Source: Microbacterium aurugineum (GTDB lineage: Bacteria; Actinomycetota; Actinomycetes; Actinomycetales; Microbacteriaceae). From it: 64,000 bases of DNA. Positions 24,731 through 34,003 of this stretch are shown here, in pieces. How positions within the stretch are numbered: position 1 is the stretch's first letter; every line of letters begins with the position of its first letter. Made by a program: the position numbers and the translations under genes. The notes below the pieces were generated by a model. That model was not told the origin of the DNA. It searched no databases and was given only the letters and a program-made list of their open reading frames with translations. Location of the stretch: contig NZ_CP078078.1 of NCBI RefSeq assembly GCF_023101205.1, positions 62,001 through 126,000 of the forward strand, in the 5' to 3' direction.

Positions 24731-25683
24731 TCGGTATCGACCTTTCTGCGCGTGGCGATGACGTACACGGTGAGGAGCGCGATGAGCACGACGGACATCA
24801 GCAGTCCGTATGCGGAGGCGCTGCCGATGTCGGCGCGCGTGACGAGCTCCGTATAGACCTTGAGGGCCATCAGCTGAGTGCCGCCGGCGCCTTCAGTCAG
24901 CAGGTACACCTCGCTGAAGCTCTGGAAGGTCCAGATGAAGCGCAGCAGACACAGCAGTAGGATGACGCCCTTGAGTTGCGGCATCACGATGCTCCACAGA
25001 ATCTGCCGCGGCTTCGCGCCGTCGAGCGCGGCCGCCTCTTCGATGCTGGGCGAGACCCCTTGCAACCGCGCCGTGAGGAAGAGGAATGCGAGCGGCGCGG
25101 AGGTCCAGATCTCGAAGGCCACGACGACCAGAAGTGACACCGGCACCGAGACTCCGAAGACCTGTGCGGTCGAGGTGTTGAGGAAACCTACGGCCTGCTC
25201 CCAGCCGAGCACCTCCCGGCCGAAGGCGTTCACGAGCCCGTACTGCGGGTTCAGCATCGTCTGCCAGATGGTGACGGCGGCGATGAGGGGGAGGACGTAC
25301 GGAACCAGCAGCAGTGCCCGGACGATGCCGCGGCCGCGGAAAGGCCGACGGAGGGCGAGGGCGAGCGCCAGGCCGACCCCGACCGAGCCCACCATGGTGA
25401 GGGTCGAGTAGAGCAGAGTGGTGCCCAACGCTTGCCAGAATGAGGGGTTGGCGAGCGCGCGACGGAAGTTGTCGAGAGTCCACTCGATCGGTTCCGTACC
25501 CAGGCGCGGGATGTCGACGAGTCGGATCTCGCTGAAGGCGAAGACGATCACCAGCAGCAGCGGGATGATCGACGCGAGCAGGATGACGAGGAAGGTCGGG
25601 GTCGTGAGCAGGAGTCCATTGCGGTCGTCCCGTCGGGAGCGGCGGGGCCGCTCCCGACGGTGACGGAGAGGTGCCGTGCTCAC
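24727..25683 (-). CDS. ABC sugar transporter permease (MalF type)
   Basis: 318 residues, six TM segments, EAA loop SIEEAAALDGAKPRQILWSI. An Arg-rich N-terminus precedes TM1. GTG 25683 overlaps the stop of the binding-protein gene (GTGA). First permease of the importer. Confidence 0.93.
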   Translation of the reverse strand: MSTAPLRHRRERPRRSRRDDRNGLLLTTPTFLVILLASIIPLLLVIVFAFSEIRLVDIPRLGTEPIEWTLDNFRRALANPSFWQALGTTLLYSTLTMVGSVGVGLALALALRRPFRGRGIVRALLLVPYVLPLIAAVTIWQTMLNPQYGLVNAFGREVLGWEQAVGFLNTSTAQVFGVSVPVSLLVVVAFEIWTSAPLAFLFLTARLQGVSPSIEEAAALDGAKPRQILWSIVMPQLKGVILLLCLLRFIWTFQSFSEVYLLTEGAGGTQLMALKVYTELVTRADIGSASAYGLLMSVVLIALLTVYVIATRRKVDTE

Positions 25684-27056
25684 AGGCCCGCCTTGACCTC
25701 CTCGACAGCCGCCTTCATCGCGGCTGTGACGTCGGCGGCCGGAGCGCCGTTGTAGAGTGCCTCGATCTGGTTCGCAAGCACGCCCTGGCTGAACACGAGA
25801 CCGGCGAGCGTGGCATCGTCGGTGCCCATCCCCCACAGGTAGACGGAGTTGATGCCCTCGCTCATGCCGTCGACGAACTCGTCGCCGTAGATCTCAGCCG
25901 AGGTGCGATCGTGCGCGGGTCCGATGCCGAGCCCACCCCACGCGGCGGCGAACGCCTCGGGGTCGTCGCCTGTGCCATTGCGCAACGGGATGCGGCCCTC
26001 GGTTGCGACGCCGAGGGTGTCGGCGTAGCCCTCGTCGAGCACGAACTCGATGTACTCCTGCGCGGCCTCGACGTTCGCTCCGGTCGGGATGCCGTAGCCC
26101 AGAATCGCTCCGTACTGTCGCGGCTCGTCGCCGAGAACGGTCAGGAACTCGGTGTTCTGCGCGAGGAAGTCCGGGGTGCCGGTGCACTCCGGGCAGGTCG
26201 CCGGGGTGGCCGGGTCGAGCCCCGCCAGCTCGTCGAGGATGTGCGTGGAGAAGAGGAGCATGGCAGCGTCGCCGTTGAGGTAGGCCGCGCGGGCGCTGAT
26301 GACGTCGAAGTCGCCCGCGGTGGACGAGTCGCGCAGTGCGAGGAACTGTTCCGCGGCCACTGTGCACGCGTCGGAGTCGATGGTGACCTCTCCGTCCTTC
26401 ACCAGCTCACAACCGGCGCTCTGGAACAGCGACTGGATGCCCTCGGTCGCCGACGCCGTGCCGGCCTGCGTGCCGAATGCCAGGCCCGTGATGCCGAGCT
26501 CGTCCTTGACGGTCGCCGCCGCCTCGGCGAGTTCTTCGACGGACGCGGGGACGTCCACTCCGGCCTCCTTGAGCAGGTCGGCGCGGTAGGCGATCACGTG
26601 CGACCAGCCGTCGCTGGGCACCGCCGAGATCTCGCCGTCGATGGTGACGGCCGTGAGGGCATTCTCATTGAACGTCGTGGCGTCCAGTGTGTCGACGAGG
26701 GTGCTCGCGGCCGCGGTGTCGAGCAGACCCTGCGAGGTCCACGCGCCGGTCTGGGTGGAGGCGTGCAGGATGACGTCCGGTACGTCGCCGCTCGCGGCGC
26801 CGGTGACGAGGGCCTGATCCTGGTCGGCACCCGCCATGGGTACTACCTCGACCTCAATGCCGGTCTTTTCTGTGAAGGCCGCGGCGACTCCCTCCTGAGC
26901 CGCGAGCCGCTCGGGAGTGGTCTGCGGAGTCCAGAACACGATGCTCTGCGCCTCAGCGGCGGAGTCGTCGGCAGGTGCGGAACATCCGGCGATCAGTACT
27001 AGCGCGGCGAGAGCCGCGAGGGGAGCCGCGATGCGCGGCGCTGACGAACGGGTCAA
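25680..27056 (-). CDS. ABC sugar transporter binding lipoprotein
   Basis: 458-residue family 1 extracellular binding protein. Signal peptide with lipobox LIAGC, lipidated Cys25. The mature part starts SIVFWTPQTTPERLAAQEGV, typical of CUT1 binding proteins. The start is taken as TTG 27056: GAGGAG lies 7 bases upstream and it gives a well-formed signal peptide, whereas no ATG/GTG does. First gene of the operon, divergent from its likely regulator with a 26-bp palindrome between. Confidence 0.9.
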   Translation of the reverse strand: MTRSSAPRIAAPLAALAALVLIAGCSAPADDSAAEAQSIVFWTPQTTPERLAAQEGVAAAFTEKTGIEVEVVPMAGADQDQALVTGAASGDVPDVILHASTQTGAWTSQGLLDTAAASTLVDTLDATTFNENALTAVTIDGEISAVPSDGWSHVIAYRADLLKEAGVDVPASVEELAEAAATVKDELGITGLAFGTQAGTASATEGIQSLFQSAGCELVKDGEVTIDSDACTVAAEQFLALRDSSTAGDFDVISARAAYLNGDAAMLLFSTHILDELAGLDPATPATCPECTGTPDFLAQNTEFLTVLGDEPRQYGAILGYGIPTGANVEAAQEYIEFVLDEGYADTLGVATEGRIPLRNGTGDDPEAFAAAWGGLGIGPAHDRTSAEIYGDEFVDGMSEGINSVYLWGMGTDDATLAGLVFSQGVLANQIEALYNGAPAADVTAAMKAAVEEVKAGL

Positions 27057-27159
27057 GTCAACACTCCTCGGGTTGTGGCGCCATGCGCCGGGGAGAACCA
27101 CCGGGCGGCAGTGCCGCGGCAGTCCTGTGATCTTCCCGCGGCGCGAGGGATTATGGTGA

Positions 27160-27185
27160 GATTCCTTGCGTTGATGCAAAGAATC
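27160..27185. promoter_or_regulatory. 26-bp palindromic operator of the GH89 locus
   Basis: GATTCCTTGC - GTTGAT - GCAAAGAATC: 10-bp arms matching at 9 of 10 positions, centred in the region between the divergent binding-protein gene (start 27056) and the regulator gene (start 27225). Confidence 0.75.
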
Positions 27186-27224
27186 ATCTTCTGGAACGCT
27201 CATAGTGAAGGTATTGTACGATCC

Positions 27225-28232
27225 GTGGATGATCTCGACCGACGCATCGTCGGTGCGCTGCTGGCCAACCCGCGTGCCACGAATGCCCAGATCAGCGATG
27301 CCGTGTTCACCTCCGAGGCAACGGCATCGCGCCGGGTGTCGCGGCTGATCGCTGAAGGGGCCGTGCGCGTGATCGGCGTGCTCGACGGCGAGGCGACCGC
27401 ACGCTCCCGATCCTTGTTCGTGCGGCTGCGATGCCGGCCGGGCGACGGCAACCGGTCGGCGCAGAGGCTCGCAGCTTGGCCTGAATGCGGCTCGGTCAAG
27501 CTCGTCACGGGAAGCGTCGACTGCGTCGCCGAGATCAACTACACCTCGAACGACCACCTGCTCGCCATCACCCTCGAGCAGCTCCCCTCGCTCGACGGCG
27601 TCCTGGCTGTCTGGAGCAACCAAGTCGTTCGCCGCTTCGCCACCCCGCACAGCTGGCTGCCGGAGCTGCTGTCCGAGGAGATCGCGGCGCAGTTGCGCTC
27701 GCAGCGGTTCGACCCCTGGCGGGATCCGCTCCCAGGAGACCTCGTGCGGTTGGACGCGTTGGACGAGCGGATCGCCGACGCGCTCGCAGGCGATGGGCGC
27801 CTCGGGTGGCAGCAGTTGGCCGACCGCTGCGACGCGAGTCCGGTCACCGTGCGCCGCCGCGCGGAGGCGATGTTCGGATCCGGTGCGCTCCGCATGCGCG
27901 CGGTGGTCGACCCGGAATCGGTCGGCCTTCCCGTGAACGCTTTCATCTCGTTGAGCGTGAATCCCACACAGTTGGGACGTGCAGGCGAGATGCTGGCGGA
28001 GCATCCGTCTACGCTGATGATCTCGGCGACCACGGGCGACCGAAACCTGTGCGGCGAGGTCGCCCTCTCGTCGGACGCCGCCCTGTACGAGTTCATCTCT
28101 TCGGCGATCGGCGGCCTTCCCGGGCTTCAGCACGCCGACGTCGCGGTGGCGCTGCGCTCCGTCAAGCGCGCCGGGCTCCTCCGCGACCTCGCGGTGAAGA
28201 AGCCCGGCGCCGCCGTCCGGCTCAGAGGGTGA
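27225..28232 (+). CDS. Tandem Lrp/AsnC-like regulator
   Basis: 335 residues built from two Lrp-like units: HTH (DDLDRRIVGALLANPRATNAQISDAV, SEATASRRVSRL) plus RAM-like domain, then a second HTH (ALDERIADALAGDGRLGWQQLADRC, SPVTVRRRAEAM) plus a second RAM-like domain. Such double-length regulators occur in actinobacteria. GTG 27225 places the HTH at the N-terminus as in Lrp; an ATG at 27174 would start inside the operator and is less likely. Divergent from the importer operon, so probably its repressor. Overlaps the convergent phosphoesterase gene by 11 bases. Confidence 0.85.
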   Translation: MDDLDRRIVGALLANPRATNAQISDAVFTSEATASRRVSRLIAEGAVRVIGVLDGEATARSRSLFVRLRCRPGDGNRSAQRLAAWPECGSVKLVTGSVDCVAEINYTSNDHLLAITLEQLPSLDGVLAVWSNQVVRRFATPHSWLPELLSEEIAAQLRSQRFDPWRDPLPGDLVRLDALDERIADALAGDGRLGWQQLADRCDASPVTVRRRAEAMFGSGALRMRAVVDPESVGLPVNAFISLSVNPTQLGRAGEMLAEHPSTLMISATTGDRNLCGEVALSSDAALYEFISSAIGGLPGLQHADVAVALRSVKRAGLLRDLAVKKPGAAVRLRG

Positions 28233-30441
28233 AGGCGCGCAGCACACCGTCCTGAGCCGCGACGACGAGGCGATCCGCCGCCAGGACAGGCGTCGAGAAA
28301 GTGTTCGCCGTGAACAGCTGCCGATCTACCGACGCGGCTCCGTCGGCGGTGCGCACCTCAGCGAGCAGGCCGCCGACCGAGACGAGCCACGCTGACCCGG
28401 TGCGAGGGTCGATGACCGGCCCGGCGTTGACGACGCGCGGGACCGCCTGCGTGCTCCACCGCGTCGCACCGGTCGCCTGGTCTACAGCAGTGACCACCCC
28501 CCACTCCGAGGTCAGCAGCAACCCGCCGTCCGGAAGAGGCAGGCTCGGCGCGAAGATGTAGCTCCCCGGTGTGCGCCAGATCTCCCTGCCATCACGCGGA
28601 TCGACGGCGATGGCATCGGCGACTGTGCTGAAGACCACCGCGCCCGTCGGAAGCACCTCGACCCAGTCGTCCCAAGGCCCGTAGATGAGCTGTCGGTACC
28701 GGTCAGGACGGTCGGTTGTCAGAACCGACCAGAGCACAGTGCCGGTGTGCAGGTCATAGGCGTATCCCCGCCCATCACCGGCGCCGACGTAGACGCGCTC
28801 GCCGTCGCACGCGGCGCGCCCCGCAGTACGCACCGGCACCGGGGCCTCCCAGAGAGTCGCGCCGTCCACGGTGAGGCACCGTAGCGTGTCCTCCGCAGAC
28901 ACGAGGATGCGACCGCCGTGCTCCGCGGTGGTGGCCACGAGAGGCGTGGTGAGTACGGGCTTCTCGAAGTGACTGGTCCAGACGGTGCGTCCCGTGCCTG
29001 TGTCGAGCGCGAGCAGGCGCCCGTCCGTGCTGGGCACGATGACCGCCCCGCCGTCGGGGGTGAAGGCGGCGCCTCGATGCACAGGACCAGCCTCCGCGGT
29101 CCAGATGCGACGAGGCTTGCCCCGCCCGGCTGCGTCCACCGCGGTGACGTGGCCCGACGTGGAGCACGCGACTACCGTCGAATCGCGCGCGATCAGGGCT
29201 CCCTGGAGCTGGCCGCCGATGTCAAGCTCCCAGGCGAGGCGGGCGCGTGTGGAACCAGGCAGTTCGACCTCCGTCCATTCCTCGCGGCGCCCACCGGTCT
29301 CGTCGACCGCGCGTACCTGCACGCGATGGATGCCGGGGGCGACTCCGACGCGGTCGACCGCACCGTGCCAGGAGCGTCCCCGGGCGGCGAGGGGCATCCA
29401 CGCGCGCTCGTCCCTCGCGCCGAACACGGACTGCGGGTGCAGCCGGGCGTCGACGGCGACCGCGGACCGGCCCGCGACTGCGGTGAGGGCGACCTCGTCC
29501 GGGCCCGGGCGCGCGGCGATGCGAATCGTCTCAGCAGACGCCGAGGGCTTCTCAAGCGGGATCTCGGCAAGCGCTTCCACCGTCGGCACCTCGGCGTCGG
29601 TCGCGCCCAGGGCCACGTGCTCAACGACGAGCATCCGCCCCTGCCGACCGTGGCGCTCGGTGACCCGCAGGTAGAACGGCCCCGGGCGCGCGGCGTTGGT
29701 GGTCACCTGGGTCAGGCCGTTGAAGCGGTCCACTTCGTTGAGGTGGCGATGTCCTGCGAAGATGCCCCGCACAGGGAAGGGGGCAATGGTGCGCAGCAGC
29801 GCATCCGTGTCGTTGACGTAGTAGTTGGCTCCGCCGACCGGATAGTGCAGGAAGAGGAGCGACGGTCGGTCGCCCACCCCGCGAAGCTCCTCCTGCAGGG
29901 CCGCGAGGTCGTCGGCGAAGAGGCCGGGCTCCTGCAGCAACTGTGTAGGGTCGAGCGCCATGAAGTGCACGCCTCCGGCGTCGAAGCCGTAGCTCGTCGG
30001 CCCGAACCAGTGCTGGAATCGTCGGCGGGCGCTGGTGTCCCACCGGATCTCGTGGTTTCCCGGTACGTGCCGTACGCGCTCCCAGAGCGCGGACGGGATC
30101 AGGTCGCGATAGGCGCTGAACGATTCGTCGCTGCCGTAGTCGGTGATGTCGCCACAGTGCAGGACGAACTGGGGATCCTCCGCCTCGACAGCCGCGAAGA
30201 TCCGGCGGAGGTTGGCCATCCGGGTGGCCTCGTCCTCGTTGGCGTGAGTGTCGGTCAGGACGGCGAACCGCAGCGTGCGCCCTCCGTGATCGTCCGTCGC
30301 CGCGGCGGCCACCCCGGCGCCGGGCCATGGCCCCCATGCCGCCGTCGCTCCGATGGCGATCCCCGCCGCTGACAGGCCGAGGAATCCTCGCCGGGTCAGC
30401 GGGGTCTCCGCCGGGGGTCTGTTCGATGGTGTGTGCTCCAC
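28222..30441 (-). CDS. Tat-exported metallophosphoesterase with PQQ-type propeller
   Basis: 739 residues. Tat signal TRRGFLGLS (Arg17-Arg18) and a hydrophobic stretch. A calcineurin-like domain (about 50-290) has all metal motifs: LTDTHAN (D-x-H), LHCGDITD, PGNHE, LFLHYPVG and GIFAGHRH. A beta-sandwich linker follows, then from about 400 a PQQ-like eight-blade propeller (repeats such as LLALDTGTGRTVWT, AIAVDPRDGREIWRT). Function: extracytoplasmic phosphomono- or diesterase, substrate unknown. GTG 30441 has GAGGAG 8 bases upstream. Divergent from a second exported phosphoesterase. Confidence 0.88.
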   Translation of the reverse strand: MEHTPSNRPPAETPLTRRGFLGLSAAGIAIGATAAWGPWPGAGVAAAATDDHGGRTLRFAVLTDTHANEDEATRMANLRRIFAAVEAEDPQFVLHCGDITDYGSDESFSAYRDLIPSALWERVRHVPGNHEIRWDTSARRRFQHWFGPTSYGFDAGGVHFMALDPTQLLQEPGLFADDLAALQEELRGVGDRPSLLFLHYPVGGANYYVNDTDALLRTIAPFPVRGIFAGHRHLNEVDRFNGLTQVTTNAARPGPFYLRVTERHGRQGRMLVVEHVALGATDAEVPTVEALAEIPLEKPSASAETIRIAARPGPDEVALTAVAGRSAVAVDARLHPQSVFGARDERAWMPLAARGRSWHGAVDRVGVAPGIHRVQVRAVDETGGRREEWTEVELPGSTRARLAWELDIGGQLQGALIARDSTVVACSTSGHVTAVDAAGRGKPRRIWTAEAGPVHRGAAFTPDGGAVIVPSTDGRLLALDTGTGRTVWTSHFEKPVLTTPLVATTAEHGGRILVSAEDTLRCLTVDGATLWEAPVPVRTAGRAACDGERVYVGAGDGRGYAYDLHTGTVLWSVLTTDRPDRYRQLIYGPWDDWVEVLPTGAVVFSTVADAIAVDPRDGREIWRTPGSYIFAPSLPLPDGGLLLTSEWGVVTAVDQATGATRWSTQAVPRVVNAGPVIDPRTGSAWLVSVGGLLAEVRTADGAASVDRQLFTANTFSTPVLAADRLVVAAQDGVLRAFTL

Positions 30442-30623
30442 TGTCCGCTCCTCCTCGTCGTGGGCGTCCCTGCAGCACCCAATCGAGACCCCGCCACGGG
30501 TGCCGTGCACGCGCGGAGGAATGCGAGGGATCGACAGCAGGGGGCTTCGGTGCGCAAGAAACCGTTCATCCCCGGAGGTGGCCGTGCGTGCCGGAATCGC
30601 TCAAGCGGCGCGACCGGATGGGT

Positions 30624-30695
30624 GATCCCTTGCACTGGATGCCTCGCACCTTGAATCCCCGCGTGGGCTGCCGACACCGTCGATTGCAAAGGCTC
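30624..30695. promoter_or_regulatory. Half-sites resembling the GH89-locus operator
   Basis: In the 294-bp region between the two divergent phosphoesterase genes, GATCCCTTGC (30624-30633) matches the left operator arm at 9 of 10 bases and GCAAAGGCTC (30686-30695) the right arm at 8 of 10. Weak evidence for shared control. Nothing else is recognisable in the gap apart from ribosome sites. Confidence 0.25.
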
Positions 30696-30735
30696 GACGA
30701 TGGGCTCGAGCCGGAATGACGTGAGGAGAGGCAGA

Positions 30736-32064
30736 ATGAGCGGATCCACGACGAGGAGAACGATGAAGGCGACAGGGGTGCTGAGCCTGGTCGCCGCCGT
30801 GGCGATGGCCACGAGTGCCGTGGCGGCTCCCGCGGCCGCAACGCCGGGAGGGTCAGGCGGCGGTTCGGGGAGTCCGTCCGTGTTGGCCGATCACGTGGTG
30901 CTTATCGCGTTGGACGGTTTTGACCCCCACTACCTCGCCGGCAACGCGATGCCGAACCTGCGCGCGCTGGCGAAACGCGGCGCCATCAGCGAGTCGACCG
31001 GTGTGATGACCTCGATCACGAATCCATCCTGGTCGTCGATCGCCACGGGAGCGTGGCCGGAGACGCACGACAACGCTGCCTACTTCTTCGACCCCGCTAC
31101 GGGCAAGGCTGTGGGGCAGCAGCGTGACCTCGCGGTGCCGACGATTGCGGAATCGATCAGGGATCAGGGCGGTGCGGTGCTGTCGTCGCAGTGGTTCATC
31201 GTTCAGAATCACGGTACTGCGTTCGGTGATCCCCAAGGCCTGTACACACAGCCTGGCGGCGACTGTGCGCGCCGCACAGACGACGCTGTCGCCGTGTTGG
31301 AAGGGCGGCCCGTGATGAGCGCGGGGATGTCGGTGCAGATGGCGGGCATCCCAGAGCTGCTCGCGGTGTACTGCGACCGTCTCGACGCCCTCGGTCACGC
31401 CGACGGGAAGGATGCCTCCGACATGCCTGCCGCGATCGCCGAGGTCGACGAGCAGATCGGTCGCCTCGTGCAGGCGACCAAGGATGCCGGGATCTTCGGA
31501 CGCACGGCATTCGTGGTGACCGGGGACCACGGCATGGAGACCTTCACGCAGGGTATGCGCGACGAGCTGCTCTCGACGATCACCGGCGCCGGCTACCAGG
31601 CGGAACTGCTGACCGCCGGCCAGTCTCCTCGGCCCGACACCGACGCGGTGATCGTCGTGGGCGGCGTCGGATCATTGCACCTCGTGGGCGAGGCGGCAGG
31701 AGACCCGGTCGCTGCGGCCGCCATCGAGACCGCCGTCGCCGCGATGCCGCACGTCGCTGCCGTCTACGACGAGGCTGATCAGCAAGCGATGCGCATGTCG
31801 GCCAAGTACGGAGAGCTGGTGATCGAGCCCGAGGAGGGATGGAGTCTCGGGGGGACTCCGTCGGACGGTGTGTCCGGTGTGCATGGGGTGTCGCGTACCA
31901 TGCAGACGGTGCTCGTGCTCGCCGGATCCGGTGTGCGGCCGCATCACGTCGCGCAGGCTCCGCGGCACGTCGACATCGCGCCCACCGTCTCCGCCCTTCT
32001 GGGCATGGACCCCCCGGCTGCTGCAGAGGGACGAGTGCTCAACGAGGCGATCCGGAGGCGCTGA
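30736..32064 (+). CDS. Exported alkaline-phosphatase-superfamily phosphodiesterase
   Basis: 442 residues with a signal peptide (hydrophobic to about residue 35, AAPAAATP cleavage region). Type I phosphodiesterase/nucleotide pyrophosphatase pattern: metal Asp60 in LIALDGFDP, candidate Thr95 nucleophile in TSITNPSW, then HADG, TGDHGM and a late GVHGVS His. Cleaves phosphodiester or pyrophosphate bonds outside the membrane. GAGGAGAGG precedes ATG 30736. Together with the divergent calcineurin-type enzyme it could strip phosphate from the substrate whose glycoside part is imported. Confidence 0.88.
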   Translation: MSGSTTRRTMKATGVLSLVAAVAMATSAVAAPAAATPGGSGGGSGSPSVLADHVVLIALDGFDPHYLAGNAMPNLRALAKRGAISESTGVMTSITNPSWSSIATGAWPETHDNAAYFFDPATGKAVGQQRDLAVPTIAESIRDQGGAVLSSQWFIVQNHGTAFGDPQGLYTQPGGDCARRTDDAVAVLEGRPVMSAGMSVQMAGIPELLAVYCDRLDALGHADGKDASDMPAAIAEVDEQIGRLVQATKDAGIFGRTAFVVTGDHGMETFTQGMRDELLSTITGAGYQAELLTAGQSPRPDTDAVIVVGGVGSLHLVGEAAGDPVAAAAIETAVAAMPHVAAVYDEADQQAMRMSAKYGELVIEPEEGWSLGGTPSDGVSGVHGVSRTMQTVLVLAGSGVRPHHVAQAPRHVDIAPTVSALLGMDPPAAAEGRVLNEAIRRR

Positions 32065-32084
32065 CGGCGCGGCGGAGCGTCTAG

Positions 32085-33467
32085 CTAGCGGGCCAGGCGC
32101 TCCGCGATGCCGGTGTAGGTCGCGGGGGTCAGCGCGAGGAGTCGCTGCTTGGCGGCATCCCCGATCTCGAGGCCCTCGACGAACGTCGCGAGCTCGGCGG
32201 CGCCCACCCGGTGACCGCGCGTCAGCTCCTTGAGGAGCGCGTACGGATCCGTGATCGTGGACCGACCGGCCACCACCTCGGCGCGGATGACGGTCTGGAT
32301 GGCTTCGGCGAGCACCTCCCAGTTCACGTCGAGGTCGGCGAGCAGCACGTCGCGTGAGAGCGAGATCGCGTTGAGGCCGCGACGCAGGTTGTCGAGTGCG
32401 AGCAGCGAGTGTCCGAAGGCCACACCGATGTTGCGCTGCGTGGTCGAGTCGGTCAGGTCGCGCTGCAGGCGGCTGGTGACGAGCGTCTGGCCGAGCGAGG
32501 CGAGCAGGGCGCCCGAGATCTCGAGGTTCGCCTCGGCGTTCTCGAAGCGGATCGGGTTGATCTTGTGCGGCATCGTCGACGAGCCGGTGGCCCCGGCGAC
32601 CGGGATCTGCGCGAAGTACCCGAGCGAGATGTAGGTCCAGATGTCGGTGGCGAGGTTGTGCAGGATGCCGCCGGCGTGACGCACACGGTCGTAGAGCTCG
32701 ACCTGCCAGTCGTGCGACTCGATCTGGGTCGTCAGGAGGTTGAAGCCCAGCCCCATGCCCTCGATGTACTCACGGGCGATGGTCGGCCAGTCGGCGTCGG
32801 GGTCGGCCGCGAGATGCGCCGACCAGGTCCCGGTCGCACCCGAGAACTTGGCGAGGTACTCGGATGCCGCGATCTGACCGCGCACGCGCTCCAGACGCCA
32901 TGCGAACACCGCGAGCTCCTTGCCCATGGTCGACGGGGTCGCGGGCTGGCCGTGCGTGCGGGAGAGCATGGCCGCATCGGCGTGCTCGACGGCGAGTTCG
33001 CGGAGCTTCGCGATGACGGTGTCGAGGGCGGGGAGCCAGACCTGCTCGACCGCCCGCTTCACGGTGAGCGCGTACGAGGCGGAGTTGATGTCCTCGCTCG
33101 TGGCGGCGAAGTGCGTGAGTTCGGCGATGGCGTCGAGGCCGAGCGTCGAGAGGCGGTCGCGCACGAGGTACTCGATCGCCTTCACGTCGTGCTGCGTGAC
33201 GGCTTCCTTCTCGGCGAGCCAGTCGATCTCGGCCTGGCCGAAGTCGCGATACAGCGCGCGCAGGCGATCCTTGTCGGCGTCCGAGAGCGGCGTCGTCTCG
33301 AACAGCGAGCGGTCGGTCAGGGCGATCAGCCACTCGACCTCGACCTCGACCCGCGCGCGGTTGAGTCCGGCTTCGGAGAGGAAGTCGGCGAGACCGGTGA
33401 CGGCGCCGCGGTAGCGACCATCGAGCGGGCTCAGGGGCTGCGGCGGGAGCGAAGGCTGGAAAGTCAG
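32085..33467 (-). CDS. purB: Adenylosuccinate lyase
   Basis: 460-residue PurB of the fumarase/aspartase superfamily: cleaves SAICAR to AICAR and adenylosuccinate to AMP, both with fumarate release. Seen: N-terminal PLSPLDGRYR, TEHQ-like region replaced by AVTQHDVKAIE, ATSEDINSA, RTHGQPATPSTMGKE and the signature GSSTMPHKINP near 295-305. The first ATG (33185) would delete about 94 conserved residues; the only fitting start is CTG 33467, with AGGAGG 6 bases upstream, giving LTFQPSLPP. Length then equals the family norm. Confidence 0.9.
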   Translation of the reverse strand: MTFQPSLPPQPLSPLDGRYRGAVTGLADFLSEAGLNRARVEVEVEWLIALTDRSLFETTPLSDADKDRLRALYRDFGQAEIDWLAEKEAVTQHDVKAIEYLVRDRLSTLGLDAIAELTHFAATSEDINSASYALTVKRAVEQVWLPALDTVIAKLRELAVEHADAAMLSRTHGQPATPSTMGKELAVFAWRLERVRGQIAASEYLAKFSGATGTWSAHLAADPDADWPTIAREYIEGMGLGFNLLTTQIESHDWQVELYDRVRHAGGILHNLATDIWTYISLGYFAQIPVAGATGSSTMPHKINPIRFENAEANLEISGALLASLGQTLVTSRLQRDLTDSTTQRNIGVAFGHSLLALDNLRRGLNAISLSRDVLLADLDVNWEVLAEAIQTVIRAEVVAGRSTITDPYALLKELTRGHRVGAAELATFVEGLEIGDAAKQRLLALTPATYTGIAERLAR

Positions 33468-33490
33468 GGGAGTCCTCCTGATCGGGCCCC

Positions 33491-34003
33491 TCAGAGGCGG
33501 GGCGTGCGGGGCTGGCGCAGGGCGGGTTCGAGTTGGCGGAACAGGCCCCGGGTCGCCGTCTCAATCATACCGAGCACCGAATCGAACATCTCCGCCCCGG
33601 CGTAGTAGGGGTCGGGGACATCGTGGGTCGAGGCGTTCGGGTCGAAGGCCATCAGCAGGGTGACCTTGCCCTCCTCATCTTCGTCGCGCGCCCATTCCCG
33701 CAGGATGCGCTCGTGCGTGCGGTCGAGTGCGACGACGAGGTCGTTCTCGGCGAACGAGGCGAACGTGAACTGCCGTGCGCGGTGGAGCGAGCCGTCGTAC
33801 CCGCGGCGGGAGAGCGATTCGATCGTGCGTTCGTCGGCGCGCTCGCCGAGGTGCCAGTCTCCGGTTCCGGCGCTGCGAGAGACGATGCGCGACCCGAGTC
33901 CCTGCTTCTCGGCGAGGTCGCGGAACACGACTTCGGCCATGGGGGAGCGGCAGATGTTCCCTGTGCACACGAAGATCACGCGGAAGGGAACGGGGGACGT
34001 CAC
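33491..34003 (-). CDS. Low-molecular-weight protein-tyrosine phosphatase
   Basis: 170 residues with the P-loop VCTGNICRSPMAE (Cys13, Arg19) and the general-acid loop VPDPYYAG. Removes phosphate from tyrosine or arginine of proteins. GTG 34003 places the P-loop at its usual distance from the N-terminus; ATG 34030 is the alternative, and neither has a good ribosome site. Upstream of purB by 23 bases on the same strand. Confidence 0.88.
   Translation of the reverse strand: MTSPVPFRVIFVCTGNICRSPMAEVVFRDLAEKQGLGSRIVSRSAGTGDWHLGERADERTIESLSRRGYDGSLHRARQFTFASFAENDLVVALDRTHERILREWARDEDEEGKVTLLMAFDPNASTHDVPDPYYAGAEMFDSVLGMIETATRGLFRQLEPALRQPRTPRL

Noticed and set aside
27174..27224. Longer N-terminus of the tandem Lrp regulator from ATG 27174
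   Set aside because: That ATG lies inside the palindromic operator and would add 17 residues before the usual HTH start; GTG 27225 fits the family better.
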